Shown: positions 37,098 through 45,812 of the stretch, in pieces
How positions within the stretch are numbered: the first letter of the stretch is position 1
How the letters are laid out: each line of letters opens with the position of its first letter
The notes under the pieces: model-generated
Seen by the model: the letters and a program-made list of their open reading frames with translations, nothing else
What the model was told of the DNA's origin: nothing
The model's database searches: none
Program-made: the position numbers and the translations under genes
Assembly: GCA_022241785.1 (NCBI GenBank)
Contig: JAKOMP010000003.1
Coordinates: 46,520-110,519 of the forward strand
Source of the DNA: Cyanocohniella sp. LLY
Lineage (GTDB): Bacteria; Cyanobacteriota; Cyanobacteriia; Cyanobacteriales; Nostocaceae
DNA length: 64,000 bases
Direction of reading: 5' to 3'

Positions 37098-38273
37098 ATG
37101 GCATTAGTAAAAAAATTATCAATCGCAGTTGCTAGCGCTGGATTGATGACATTGGCAGTAGTCGGCGAAGCTGAAGCTTTAAGTTTAAAATACGAAACGA
37201 GTATTGGTAGACCTGCTACCTTTACCGATGGTGATTTTCCTGGTGTTCCCGGAGTAATTACTGTTCCCCAGGGCATAGGAGTGCAGGATTCAACCCAGAA
37301 TATTTTTGTTAGTAATGGTCGGGGTATCGACCGTGTAGATGTATTTGATCAACAAGGTAACTATCTGAGAGGCATTGGTAGCACAGGCTCAGGCCCTGGA
37401 GAGTTCGACGAACCAGCAGACCTCAGATTCAACCCCATCACAGGTGATCTGCATGTAGGTGATGTTTTCAATAGCCGAATTAACGTCTTCGATGCCCAGG
37501 GTAACTTTAAAATGTCCTATGGCTCATTTAGCGGGGCTGTAGAAGATAGATTATTCTTTGGCCCTGGGGGTATGGATTTCGATGCGGCTGGTAATTTACA
37601 TGTCACTGACTTTAGTGCTGACGTTATCAAAGTATATAACTCAGAAGGCGAACAAATTAGAACAATTGGTAGTCCTGGCAGTGGCCCTGGTGAGTTTTCC
37701 GGGCCTGGAGGTTTAATTATCTCCGAAAATACTGGCAGAATTTATGTTAACGACCAGTACAATGGTCGAGTTCAAGTTCTTGACTCCAATGGTGATTTTC
37801 TCTTTGCCTTTGGTTCCACCGGCTCTGAACTCGGAGAGTTTCGAGAGCCAATCGGCATTGATGTGGACGAGTACGAAAATATATATGTAGCAGATTCGCA
37901 AAATAGCCGGGTTCAAGTATTCGATAAAGACGGTAACTTCTTAACTACCTTTGGTGAAGCAACCCGCAATTCCTTTGGGGAAATTGTACCACCTCCCACA
38001 CCCCCGGCTTTGGGTGGAACCACGCCCTATGGCACCCCCATCGACCTGGCTCCAGGCAAATTTAACTGGGCTGCTGGTTTGCACTATAACAACGACACGG
38101 TTTATGTAGGCGATTTCTTTCAAGGTCGGATTCAAGTCTTAAGTGTAGAGCGGGCAGCTAAAGTACCTGAGCCTGCTTCAATATTAGGACTGGGAATATT
38201 TGGTCTTGGGGCTAGTGTTGTGAAATTGCGGAAACATAAGCAGAAGAAGAAACTGGAAATGACTTCTGTTTGA
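37098..38273 (+). CDS. scyF: ScyF, exported NHL-repeat protein with PEP-CTERM signal
   Basis: A 391-residue exported protein: signal peptide (1-28), then NHL repeats with the typical NSRVQVFDKDGNFLTTFG and GSGPGEFSGPGGL pattern forming a beta-propeller, then PEP-CTERM (KVPEPASILGLGIFGLGAS...KLRKHK). ScyF is the NHL protein of the scytonemin cluster, acting in the periplasm by inference. It ends the scy block and is followed by a large hairpin and a 92-bp MITE-like element before the ebo genes. Confidence 0.93.
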   Translation: MALVKKLSIAVASAGLMTLAVVGEAEALSLKYETSIGRPATFTDGDFPGVPGVITVPQGIGVQDSTQNIFVSNGRGIDRVDVFDQQGNYLRGIGSTGSGPGEFDEPADLRFNPITGDLHVGDVFNSRINVFDAQGNFKMSYGSFSGAVEDRLFFGPGGMDFDAAGNLHVTDFSADVIKVYNSEGEQIRTIGSPGSGPGEFSGPGGLIISENTGRIYVNDQYNGRVQVLDSNGDFLFAFGSTGSELGEFREPIGIDVDEYENIYVADSQNSRVQVFDKDGNFLTTFGEATRNSFGEIVPPPTPPALGGTTPYGTPIDLAPGKFNWAAGLHYNNDTVYVGDFFQGRIQVLSVERAAKVPEPASILGLGIFGLGASVVKLRKHKQKKKLEMTSV

Positions 38274-38295
38274 TGACTTTGCAACCATAATCTTT

Positions 38296-38339
38296 CCCTG
38301 ATTTAATTTTAGATTTTTAAAATCAAAATTGAGTCAGGG
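38296..38339 (+). terminator. Large hairpin after scyF
   Basis: CCCTGATTTAATTTTAGATT pairs with AAAATCAAAATTGAGTCAGGG, giving a stem of about 18 bp with a few mismatches. No T run follows, so it may be a partial terminator or an mRNA-stabilising hairpin that sets scy levels above ebo levels. Confidence 0.5.
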
Positions 38340-38354
38340 TAAGAATACAAAATC

Positions 38355-38446
38355 AGGACTTACGTAACCAACCACGTATTTCCGTCATTGCGACCATAGG
38401 GAAGCAATCTCAAAGCTTTGATTTTCGTGGTGAGTGCGTAAGTCCT
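38355..38446. mobile_element. 92-bp MITE-like element, copy 2 (inverted)
   Basis: AGGACTTACG...CGTAAGTCCT, 92 bp, nearly identical to 29661-29752 when reversed. It separates scyF from eboA. Confidence 0.85.
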
Positions 38447-38467
38447 AAAAATATTGAAATATTAATT

Positions 38468-39358
38468 ATGTCTAATATAATTTATTTTAATCAAACCAGA
38501 ATTACCAGCTTATTACATCACTGGATTGCTCAAGAAACTACTCCAGAAGCTGTTAATTGGCTAGATCAAAAAAGGGAAAAAATTAGTAGCTGTGGTATTA
38601 GTCGAGACTTTTTCACCGCATTCAGCGCCGTGTCTCGTTATATAGGTAAAAATCAGCTTAACCTCGCTCCCAAAGATTTAAAAGCAGCCTCGGCACTGAA
38701 AAATGGTTGGGTTCCCAGTCATTGGAGTGTAGATCAAGCTGCTCGGACATTATTGTTACTAGCCCTTCCACAAGATAATGCAGAAATATATTTGCATACC
38801 CTAGAGCAAGTATTTGCAACTGCTGACGTAGGAGAATTAGTAGCACTGTATCAAGCGTTACCCTTGTTACCTTACCCAGAACGACTGCAAAAATTTGCGG
38901 CTGAAGGAGTTCGCAGCAATATGACAGCAGTTTTTAATGCTGTGGCCTTACAAAATCCCTACCCAGCCAACTATTTAGATACCTTGGCATGGAATCAAAT
39001 GGTGTTAAAAGCTTTATTTGTCGGTAGTCCCCTACATTTCATTCACGGTGTTGATTTTCGTGCTAACCGTGAACTAGCGAGGATGCTAATTGATTATGTC
39101 CACGAACGCCAGAGCGCTAATCGCTCAGTCCCGGCGGGAATTTGGCGATTGGTAGGAAAATTTGCCGACGCTGCTATGTTAGTCGATTTGCAGCGAGCGA
39201 TCGCCGACCCTGATCCTATTCAACAAGCCGCTGCGGCCCTTGCTTGTGCTGATTGTCCACTACCACAAGCTCAAATTCTTCTGGCTAGTTACCCTAACTT
39301 ACAGGAATTTATAGATACAAAGTCTTTGACTTGGAAAAGCTTGAGTCCACAACTTTAA
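38468..39358 (+). CDS. eboA: EboA-like protein
   Basis: A 296-residue helical cytoplasmic protein without known catalytic motif. It contains WVPSHWSVDQAARTLLLL, FIHGVDFRANRELARML and an end rich in AAAALAC-type helix repeats, matching EboA, a member of the ebo cluster needed to move the scytonemin monomer to the periplasm. Its place before a TatD-like gene and a UbiA-like gene supports the name. The biochemical role is unknown. Confidence 0.85.
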   Translation: MSNIIYFNQTRITSLLHHWIAQETTPEAVNWLDQKREKISSCGISRDFFTAFSAVSRYIGKNQLNLAPKDLKAASALKNGWVPSHWSVDQAARTLLLLALPQDNAEIYLHTLEQVFATADVGELVALYQALPLLPYPERLQKFAAEGVRSNMTAVFNAVALQNPYPANYLDTLAWNQMVLKALFVGSPLHFIHGVDFRANRELARMLIDYVHERQSANRSVPAGIWRLVGKFADAAMLVDLQRAIADPDPIQQAAAALACADCPLPQAQILLASYPNLQEFIDTKSLTWKSLSPQL

Positions 39359-39369
39359 AGGTAGAAATA

Positions 39370-40278
39370 ATGAGATTTATTGATCCTCATATTCACATGA
39401 GTTCTCGCACCACCGACGATTACCAAAAAATGCGGGAGTCGGGAATTGTTGCAGTCATTGAACCAGCATTTTGGTTAGGACAACCCCGCACCAATATTGG
39501 CTCCTTCCAAGATTACTTTAGTAGTCTCGTAGGATGGGAACGGTTTCGGGCTGCTCAGTTTGGGATTAAACATTACTGCACAATGGGGCTGAACTCAAAA
39601 GAGGCTAATAACGAAGCCTTAGCAGAGCAAGTAATGGAACTTTTACCTTTGTATGCCTGTAAAGAGGGTGTAGTTGCCATTGGTGAAATTGGCTACGACG
39701 ACATGACCCCAGCCGAAGATAAATACTTTCGTCTCCAGCTAGAATTAGCCAAAGAACTGGACATGCTAGTAATGATTCATACACCCCACCGCAACAAAAA
39801 AGCGGGTACAAGTCGTAGTATGGATGTCTGCATTGAGCATGGCTTAGATCCATCACGGGTGGTTATGGATCATAACAACGAAGAGACAGTAGAGGAAGTT
39901 TTAGACCGGGGATTTTGGGCAGCATTTACCATTTACCCCAATACCAAAATGGGGAATGCGCGCATGGTAGAAATTGTCCGCCAATATGGGAGCGATCGCA
40001 TCATTGTAGACAGTAGTGCTGATTGGGGGGTGAGTGATCCTCTGGCTGTGCCGAAAACTGCCCAACTAATGCTAGAACGAGAAATTTCCCCAGCAGCTGT
40101 GCAAGCAGTCTGTTATCAAAATGCCCTGGTAGCTTATAGCCAAAGTGGTCAAATGCAAGAGTCAGACTGGCTCAATTCCACCCCCATCGATCAACGACAA
40201 ATGTTCAATGATAATTCTGTACTCCGGGGACAACAACCACTAATAGAGCCAAGCCGTGAATATGCCCTAATTGAGTAA
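39370..40278 (+). CDS. eboB: EboB-like TatD-family metal hydrolase
   Basis: A 302-residue TIM-barrel hydrolase of the TatD/PHP type. Metal ligands are visible: DPHIHM near the start, GEIGYDD, MIHTPH, VMDHNNEET and IIVDSSADWG. The substrate in the ebo pathway is unknown. The track ORF starts early and overlaps eboA; I chose the ATG at 39370, which gives MRFIDPHIH directly and follows AAAGG, 12 bases after the eboA stop. Its stop overlaps the eboC start. Confidence 0.87.
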   Translation: MRFIDPHIHMSSRTTDDYQKMRESGIVAVIEPAFWLGQPRTNIGSFQDYFSSLVGWERFRAAQFGIKHYCTMGLNSKEANNEALAEQVMELLPLYACKEGVVAIGEIGYDDMTPAEDKYFRLQLELAKELDMLVMIHTPHRNKKAGTSRSMDVCIEHGLDPSRVVMDHNNEETVEEVLDRGFWAAFTIYPNTKMGNARMVEIVRQYGSDRIIVDSSADWGVSDPLAVPKTAQLMLEREISPAAVQAVCYQNALVAYSQSGQMQESDWLNSTPIDQRQMFNDNSVLRGQQPLIEPSREYALIE

Positions 40279-41189
40279 TGATTATGAATACTGCAACATT
40301 AAGTTCTTATCGTTTATGGGCATATCTGCAATTAATGCGACCTGCTAATATTGTCACCGCATGGGCAGATATTCTCGCTGGGTTTGCGGCTTCAGGGTGC
40401 ATTTTTAATAATAATGCAGCAATTGGCTCACTGGCATGGTTACTGCTAGCAACCACTGGATTATACGGTGGAGGTGTGGTATTTAATGATGTATTTGATG
40501 CCGAATTAGATGCTCAAGAGCGCCCAGAGCGACCGATTCCCAGTGGTAGAGCTACTCACAAAGGGGCAATTTTACTAGGTAGCTTGCTTTTGAGTCTGGG
40601 GGTAGCAGCCGCGGCTCAAGTCTCATGGTTGAGTGCTACTTTGGCTATGGGTATTGCTTTGACTGCCCTATTTTATGATGCTTTCGGGAAGCACCATTCT
40701 CTTCTCGGCCCCATTAATATGGGAATTTGCCGAGGAGGTAACTTATTGCTGGGTGTGAGTGTCTTACCAGCAATGGCAGGGGAGTACTGGTTTTTGGCTT
40801 TAATTCCCATAGTTTACATTGCGGGAATCACTGTTTTAAGTCGCGGTGAAGTACATGGAGCCAAGCTGAGTACTGCGGTAGTAGCACTGTTGCTAATTTC
40901 CACGGTGATTGGCGGACTGTTAGGGCTGGGGTTATTACAAAACTATCAACTTCTCACAGCATTAGCATTTTTAATTTTGTTCGCTATCCGGGTGTTAATT
41001 CCTTTTATTAAAGCTGTACTTGAGCCGTCTCCAGAGCAAATTCGCATTGCAGTCAAGGCTGGGATACTATCACTAATTGTTTTAGATGCCACTGTGGCTG
41101 CGGGTTTTGCTGGTTTGCCCTATGGATTAATAGTCCTGAGCTTATTGCCGATTTCCACGGCATTGGCACAAATGTTTGCTGTGACTTAA
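40278..41189 (+). CDS. eboC: EboC-like UbiA-family prenyltransferase
   Basis: A 303-residue integral membrane protein with about eight or nine hydrophobic segments. The first Asp-rich motif is NDVFDAELD (about 78) and the second is YDAFGKHH (about 131), as in UbiA prenyltransferases that attach isoprenoids to aromatic or sugar substrates. In the ebo cluster it may make a lipid-linked carrier; this is inference. Its start overlaps the eboB stop (TAATG), indicating one operon. Confidence 0.88.
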   Translation: MIMNTATLSSYRLWAYLQLMRPANIVTAWADILAGFAASGCIFNNNAAIGSLAWLLLATTGLYGGGVVFNDVFDAELDAQERPERPIPSGRATHKGAILLGSLLLSLGVAAAAQVSWLSATLAMGIALTALFYDAFGKHHSLLGPINMGICRGGNLLLGVSVLPAMAGEYWFLALIPIVYIAGITVLSRGEVHGAKLSTAVVALLLISTVIGGLLGLGLLQNYQLLTALAFLILFAIRVLIPFIKAVLEPSPEQIRIAVKAGILSLIVLDATVAAGFAGLPYGLIVLSLLPISTALAQMFAVT

Positions 41190-41307
41190 AGCATAGAAGT
41201 TTTAATTTTTGACTGAACATTTTTTTGGCGATGTCTAATGAAAGGCTCACTTTGCGTCCAGTTAACAAAGTGCAAAATCGCAGCCTGACTCCAGGAACAT
41301 ATATCTC

Positions 41308-42576
41308 ATGCATATTCTGATTTATTCTTACAACTATCATCCAGAGCCGATTGGCATTGCCCCCTTAATGACTGAACTAGCAGAAGGATTAGTGAAGCGA
41401 GGTCATCAAGTTAGGGTAATTACAGGAATGCCCAACTATCCCCAACGCCAGATATATGATGAGTATCAGGGTAAGTGGTACGTTACAGAAGAAAAAAATG
41501 GCGTTACGATTCAGCGCAGCTATTTACGGATTAAGTCGAAACCTAATCTTGTAGATCGATTATTACTAGAGTTGAGCTTTGTTATCACAAGTTTGCCACA
41601 AGCCCTCAAGGGCCAGCGACCGGATGTAATTCTGCTAACAGTGCCGCCATTGCTGGTTTCTCTACCTGCAAGCTTACTGGGTTGGCTATATAACTGCCCA
41701 GTAGTATTGAATGTGCAAGATATTTTGCCTGAAGCTGCTGTGCGGATGGGACTAATTAAAAATAAGTTGATTATCCGGGCTTTTGAAACCATAGAAAAAT
41801 TTGCATATCGCACTGCCCATACTATTAGCGTGATTGCCGATGGCTTTATGGATAATTTAGTTAACAAGGGTGTGCCTGCTCATAAAATCACCTGTATTCC
41901 TAATTGGGTAAATTTAAATTTCATTAGCCCTTTATCAAAAGAGAATAACTCTTGGAAAAGCACCCATCAACTAGATGGGAAATTTGTGGTGATGTACTCC
42001 GGTAATATTGCTTTAACGCAAGGATTAGAAACAGTAGTAGCAGCAGCATCTCACTTGCGTCACATTCAAGAAATTGCCTTTGTTATCGCTGGCGAATCTC
42101 AAGCACTTGCAGGGTTACAAAAATATTGTCTTACTTGTGGAGCAGATAACGTTTTATTGCTACCTTTACAACCGCGAGAAAAATTACCCGAAATGCTGGC
42201 TGCGGCGGATGTGGGTTTGATTGTGCAAAAGCGCAATGTGATTTCCTTTAATATGCCTTCTAAAATACCATTATTGCTGGCTAGTGGTCGCCCAATAGTG
42301 GCTTCAGTTCCTGCTGCTGGGACTGCGGCGCAAGCCATCGGCCAAAGTAGTGGGGGTTTTGTTGTTACTCCAGAGTCACCTGAGGCTTTGGCCAATGCAG
42401 TTCTAGATTTATATGCTAATCCTGCCTTAGCTGCACAGCTAGGTTACGAAGCCAGAAAGTTTGCTGTAAAAAATTATTCCTTTGAGCAAGCCTTGGATCG
42501 ATATGAAAAGCTATTTGCTGATGTTGTTGCCAAGGGTGCATCTACTTTGGATATGTTGAGTGAATTGAATTCTTAG
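41308..42576 (+). CDS. Group 1 (GT4) glycosyltransferase, WcaI-like
   Basis: A 422-residue GT-B glycosyltransferase. The N-terminal part has SYNYHPEPIGIAPLMTEL and VVLNVQDILPEAAV; the C-terminal nucleotide-sugar part has YSGNIALTQGL and the EX7E-like region GGFVVTPESPEAL. It resembles colanic-acid WcaI-type enzymes. A glycosyltransferase is found at this place in the Nostoc punctiforme scytonemin cluster too. It could decorate polysaccharide sheath or the pigment; the acceptor is unknown. There is a gap of 118 bases after eboC. Confidence 0.9.
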   Translation: MHILIYSYNYHPEPIGIAPLMTELAEGLVKRGHQVRVITGMPNYPQRQIYDEYQGKWYVTEEKNGVTIQRSYLRIKSKPNLVDRLLLELSFVITSLPQALKGQRPDVILLTVPPLLVSLPASLLGWLYNCPVVLNVQDILPEAAVRMGLIKNKLIIRAFETIEKFAYRTAHTISVIADGFMDNLVNKGVPAHKITCIPNWVNLNFISPLSKENNSWKSTHQLDGKFVVMYSGNIALTQGLETVVAAASHLRHIQEIAFVIAGESQALAGLQKYCLTCGADNVLLLPLQPREKLPEMLAAADVGLIVQKRNVISFNMPSKIPLLLASGRPIVASVPAAGTAAQAIGQSSGGFVVTPESPEALANAVLDLYANPALAAQLGYEARKFAVKNYSFEQALDRYEKLFADVVAKGASTLDMLSELNS

Positions 42577-42611
42577 AAGATGTTTAAAAATTGGGAAATG
42601 ATATTAGGTTT

Positions 42612-43625
42612 ATGATCCCAGAAAAGCTGAAACAAACCGACCAAAACCTGATCGCCTTATTGAGCGATCGCCTATCATTACTAGCAGCATCAAAATGTCT
42701 TTCTTTAGAAGAACAACTGGTTGATGTGGCTCCCCTACTTGCTCAAGTTGGTATTCCTGAATCTGTTTGGGCAGGTTTGGTAAATAGTTGTCATGCCACA
42801 ATTAGTCCTGAATCTACATCAATAACTCCAGCTAGACCCCGACAAATTACGATCATCGGTGGACATGGCAGGATGGGAAGATTTTTCCAAGAGCAGTTTA
42901 TAGCGGTAGGGCACAATGTTAATATTCTCGAACACGAAGATTGGGAGGATGCAGACCAATTATTAAATCAGGCAGAATTAGTATTAGTCAGTGTGCCGAT
43001 TGCCTATACAGTTGATGTTATTCAGCGCGCAGCTAAATATCTATCTCCAACTACAGCGTTATGTGACATTACAAGTATTAAAACTCAGCCGACTCAGGCA
43101 ATGCTTGAATACCATTGCGGCCCTGTAATGGGATTACATCCTATGTTTGGGCCTAATATTACATCGTTCTTAGAACAAAAAGTTGTGGTATGTCCAGGTC
43201 GGCATGATGACTCTTTTACATGGTTATTAGATTTAATTAAAAGTCAGGGTGGCGAAATAATCACCTGTTCGCCTGAAGAACATGACCAAATGATGGTAAT
43301 TATTCAAGCTACCCAGCATTTTTTAAGATTTAGTTTAGGCGTTTTTTTAGCACAGTCAAATATTGATATAGAACGCAGTTTAACAATTTCTACACCAAAT
43401 TATCGTCAAGAAATTGATATTGTTAAACGGTTATTTTCTCAAAGTCCTAACTTATGCGTTGACATTATGTTGGCTACAGAGAAAAGATGTCAGGCAATTA
43501 GTTCTTTGGCTAATACATATAGCCGCTTGGCAAAATTGGTAGTAAGTAAAGACCGGGATGCATTAATTAAAGAGTTTGAAAGTAATCAAAGTTTTTGGGA
43601 AGGGGAAGTTAGGTTTTCAATATAG
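42612..43625 (+). CDS. tyrA: TyrA, prephenate dehydrogenase of the bifunctional T-protein type
   Basis: A 337-residue protein. Residues 1-65 resemble a chorismate-mutase-like helical domain, and residues 80-330 are prephenate dehydrogenase with the NAD motif IIGGHGRMGR, LGLHPMFGPN and EHDQMMVIIQATQHF, close to the E. coli T-protein. It makes p-hydroxyphenylpyruvate, the second ScyA substrate, directly rather than through arogenate. Mutase residues are not all clear (KQTD in place of RDQID), so that activity is uncertain. The ATG at 42612 is chosen over the track TTG. Confidence 0.9.
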   Translation: MIPEKLKQTDQNLIALLSDRLSLLAASKCLSLEEQLVDVAPLLAQVGIPESVWAGLVNSCHATISPESTSITPARPRQITIIGGHGRMGRFFQEQFIAVGHNVNILEHEDWEDADQLLNQAELVLVSVPIAYTVDVIQRAAKYLSPTTALCDITSIKTQPTQAMLEYHCGPVMGLHPMFGPNITSFLEQKVVVCPGRHDDSFTWLLDLIKSQGGEIITCSPEEHDQMMVIIQATQHFLRFSLGVFLAQSNIDIERSLTISTPNYRQEIDIVKRLFSQSPNLCVDIMLATEKRCQAISSLANTYSRLAKLVVSKDRDALIKEFESNQSFWEGEVRFSI

Positions 43626-43627
43626 AA

Positions 43628-43708
43628 AAATATCACGCAGAGGCAAGGCAGCGCGTTGGGCGGGTTCCCCGACTTGTAGCGACTGCCGCACAGAGGTAAG
43701 AGGAGAAT
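43628..43708. repeat. Dispersed repeat with nested 40-bp element
   Basis: An interrupted CGCAGAGGCAAGGCAG...CGCACAGAGGTAAGAG repeat contains GCGTTGGGCGGGTTCCCCGA, which recurs on the other strand at about 56280-56320. Confidence 0.75.
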
Positions 43709-43758
43709 ATTATATATGAAGTTTTCTAAATAGCTTCAGTAGTTCAACAATAATTATT

Positions 43759-44406
43759 ATGCTTATAGACATTTTTCACGATACAGTATGTCCCTGGTGC
43801 CGAATTGGGAAAAAGCATTTGTTTGATGCACTGGCACAATTTACAGAACAGGCGGTGGATATTCGCTGGCATCCTTTTTTATTAGATGATAGTGTTCCTA
43901 ATTCTGGTTACGAATTTCGTAGCTTTATGCAAGAAAGAAAAGGGATTTCAGCAGAAAAAATGCAGAGTTTGTTTGATTATACGCAACGCCAAGGGGAGGC
44001 TGCTGGAGTTAAGTTAGATTTTGATAAAGTGCGTTTGGCTGTGAATACTAAGCTTTCTCACCGACTGATTGAAATTGCACCAGCAAATATCAAAAATGAT
44101 GTTGTAGAGGCAATTTATCAAGCTTACTTTGAAGACGGTTTAAATATTGGTGATATTGATGTTTTGGTTGACATCGGTACAAGTCACCAAATGGATGCAA
44201 CTGAGGTGCGATCGCAATTGCTAGATGATACCGCTTTAGAGGCAATTGTGACTGCATCAAAGTCTGCTCAGTCGAAAGGTATCACCAGTGTGCCGTTCTT
44301 CATGATCAATAACAAAGTCAAGGTAGACGGTTCTCATTCAGTAGAGGTGTTCCTTCAGGCTTTAAATCGTGCCGCACTTATGGATATATCAGCAAAAATA
44401 TGGTAA
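43759..44406 (+). CDS. DsbA-family oxidoreductase (FrnE-like)
   Basis: A 215-residue thioredoxin-fold protein of the DsbA/FrnE/2-hydroxychromene-2-carboxylate isomerase group. The active CxxC is CPWC at about residue 12 (FHDTVCPWCRIGKKHL), and a cis-Pro loop is in GITSVPFFMINNK. No signal peptide is present, so it acts in the cytoplasm, unlike classical DsbA. A gene of this type is found between tyrA and aroB in the Nostoc punctiforme scytonemin cluster. Its stop overlaps the start of the next gene. Confidence 0.9.
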   Translation: MLIDIFHDTVCPWCRIGKKHLFDALAQFTEQAVDIRWHPFLLDDSVPNSGYEFRSFMQERKGISAEKMQSLFDYTQRQGEAAGVKLDFDKVRLAVNTKLSHRLIEIAPANIKNDVVEAIYQAYFEDGLNIGDIDVLVDIGTSHQMDATEVRSQLLDDTALEAIVTASKSAQSKGITSVPFFMINNKVKVDGSHSVEVFLQALNRAALMDISAKIW

Positions 44407-45608
44407 TGAATATCAAGCAAAAAAGTACATTTAATCTGCAACCAATTCGCCAAAGTGTTGCGGTTAGCTTCAACTATGAAATTTATTTCACAAACAATTT
44501 GTTTGAGTTGAATAATCCTACATTAGCCCAAGTGATTACAGCTGATGAGGAGACAAAACCGAAGAAAGTTGTAGCGATTGTCGATGCAGGGTTATTAGAG
44601 TTTTTTCCTGGATTGCTTCAGCAATTAACGGCATATACCAAGTTTTATGGGGAAGCATTAACACTCGCCCTTGAACCGATGATTGTTCCGGGTGGAGAAG
44701 CGGCTAAAAATAATCCCAAGTTGGTAGAGCAAATTCATCAAGTGATTGATGCAGCTCGATTGTGTCGCCATTCCTACATATTGGCTATTGGCGGTGGTGC
44801 AGTGTTGGATTTAGTCGGATATGCAGCCGCAACTGCTCACCGGGGGATTCGCCTGATTCGGATTCCCACGACTGTGTTAGCACAAAATGATTCAGGTGTA
44901 GGAGTAAAAAACGGCATCAACGCCTTTGGTAAAAAGAACTTTCTCGGCACATTTGCGCCACCTTATGCGGTGATTAATGACTCTAGCTTCTTGAAAACCT
45001 TAGGCGATCGCGATTGGCGTTCTGGTATCGCTGAGGCTATTAAGGTAGCGCTAATTAAGGATGCAAATTTCTTTGAGTTTATTCATAATCGCAGTGCATC
45101 CCTTGTCCGTCGAGACATGGACGCTATGCAACAGTTAATTTATTGTTGCGCCCAATTACACCTAGAACACATTGCCAACAGTGGTGATCCTTTTGAAATG
45201 GGTTCATCTCGTCCTCTGGATTTTGGACATTGGGCGGCGCATAAATTAGAGCATTTGACTGAATACAATTTGCGTCATGGAGAAGCAGTAGCCATCGGTA
45301 TTGCTTTAGATTGCACCTATTCTTATCTTTTAGGGCTGCTTAGTAAGAAGGATTGGCAAAAGATACTGCATACTCTATCAGCTTTAGGTTTCACGTTGTA
45401 TGTGTCGGAATTGGAAGATTCTCGTTGTCTATTTCGGGGGTTGACTGAGTTCCGCGAACATTTGGGCGGAGAATTGACTTTGACTCTGCTGCAAGGTGTT
45501 GGTAAGGGAATTGAGGTTCATGAAGTGGATCTAACTTTGTATAAACAAGCAATATTATTGCTGCACGAGTTTGTAGAAAATAAGCAGTCCCTGGTTAGCG
45601 TAAGTTAA
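44406..45608 (+). CDS. Dehydroquinate-synthase-like sugar phosphate cyclase (AroB/EboD)
   Basis: A 400-residue NAD- and metal-dependent cyclase of the dehydroquinate synthase family. The NAD motif is IGGGAVLDLVGYAAA, and metal ligands are in EAIKVALIKD, DFGHWAAHKLE and LRHGEAVAIG. The substrate loop reads GVGVKNGIN, while true AroB normally has SVGGKTGVN, and the protein is about 40 residues longer than AroB. It could therefore be EboD or a cyclase with its own product rather than the shikimate enzyme. It follows the DsbA-like gene with overlapping stop and start (TAATG) and precedes eboE. Confidence 0.85.
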   Translation: MNIKQKSTFNLQPIRQSVAVSFNYEIYFTNNLFELNNPTLAQVITADEETKPKKVVAIVDAGLLEFFPGLLQQLTAYTKFYGEALTLALEPMIVPGGEAAKNNPKLVEQIHQVIDAARLCRHSYILAIGGGAVLDLVGYAAATAHRGIRLIRIPTTVLAQNDSGVGVKNGINAFGKKNFLGTFAPPYAVINDSSFLKTLGDRDWRSGIAEAIKVALIKDANFFEFIHNRSASLVRRDMDAMQQLIYCCAQLHLEHIANSGDPFEMGSSRPLDFGHWAAHKLEHLTEYNLRHGEAVAIGIALDCTYSYLLGLLSKKDWQKILHTLSALGFTLYVSELEDSRCLFRGLTEFREHLGGELTLTLLQGVGKGIEVHEVDLTLYKQAILLLHEFVENKQSLVSVS

Positions 45609-45634
45609 ATATCTCATAAACCTCTCTTTTATTA

Positions 45635-45748
45635 ATTCTTCTCTCTGTGTTCTCTGCGTCTCTGCGGTTCGTTATTAATTTCTTTTACCAAGTTATCAAT
45701 TATCTAAATAAATAAACCACAGAGGCACGGAGCAAACAGAGAAGAGAA
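45635..45748. repeat. Inverted pair of dispersed repeats before eboE
   Basis: CTCTGTGTTCTCTGCGTCTC and ACCACAGAGGCACGGAGCAAAC are inverted copies of one repeat family and could fold into a long hairpin between the cyclase gene and eboE. Confidence 0.75.
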
Positions 45749-45812
45749 TCAAGCGATGTGAAGAATGTGCCAATTGTTTACTCGCCATCGCATTATTTTA
45801 GGAATAAAAAAC

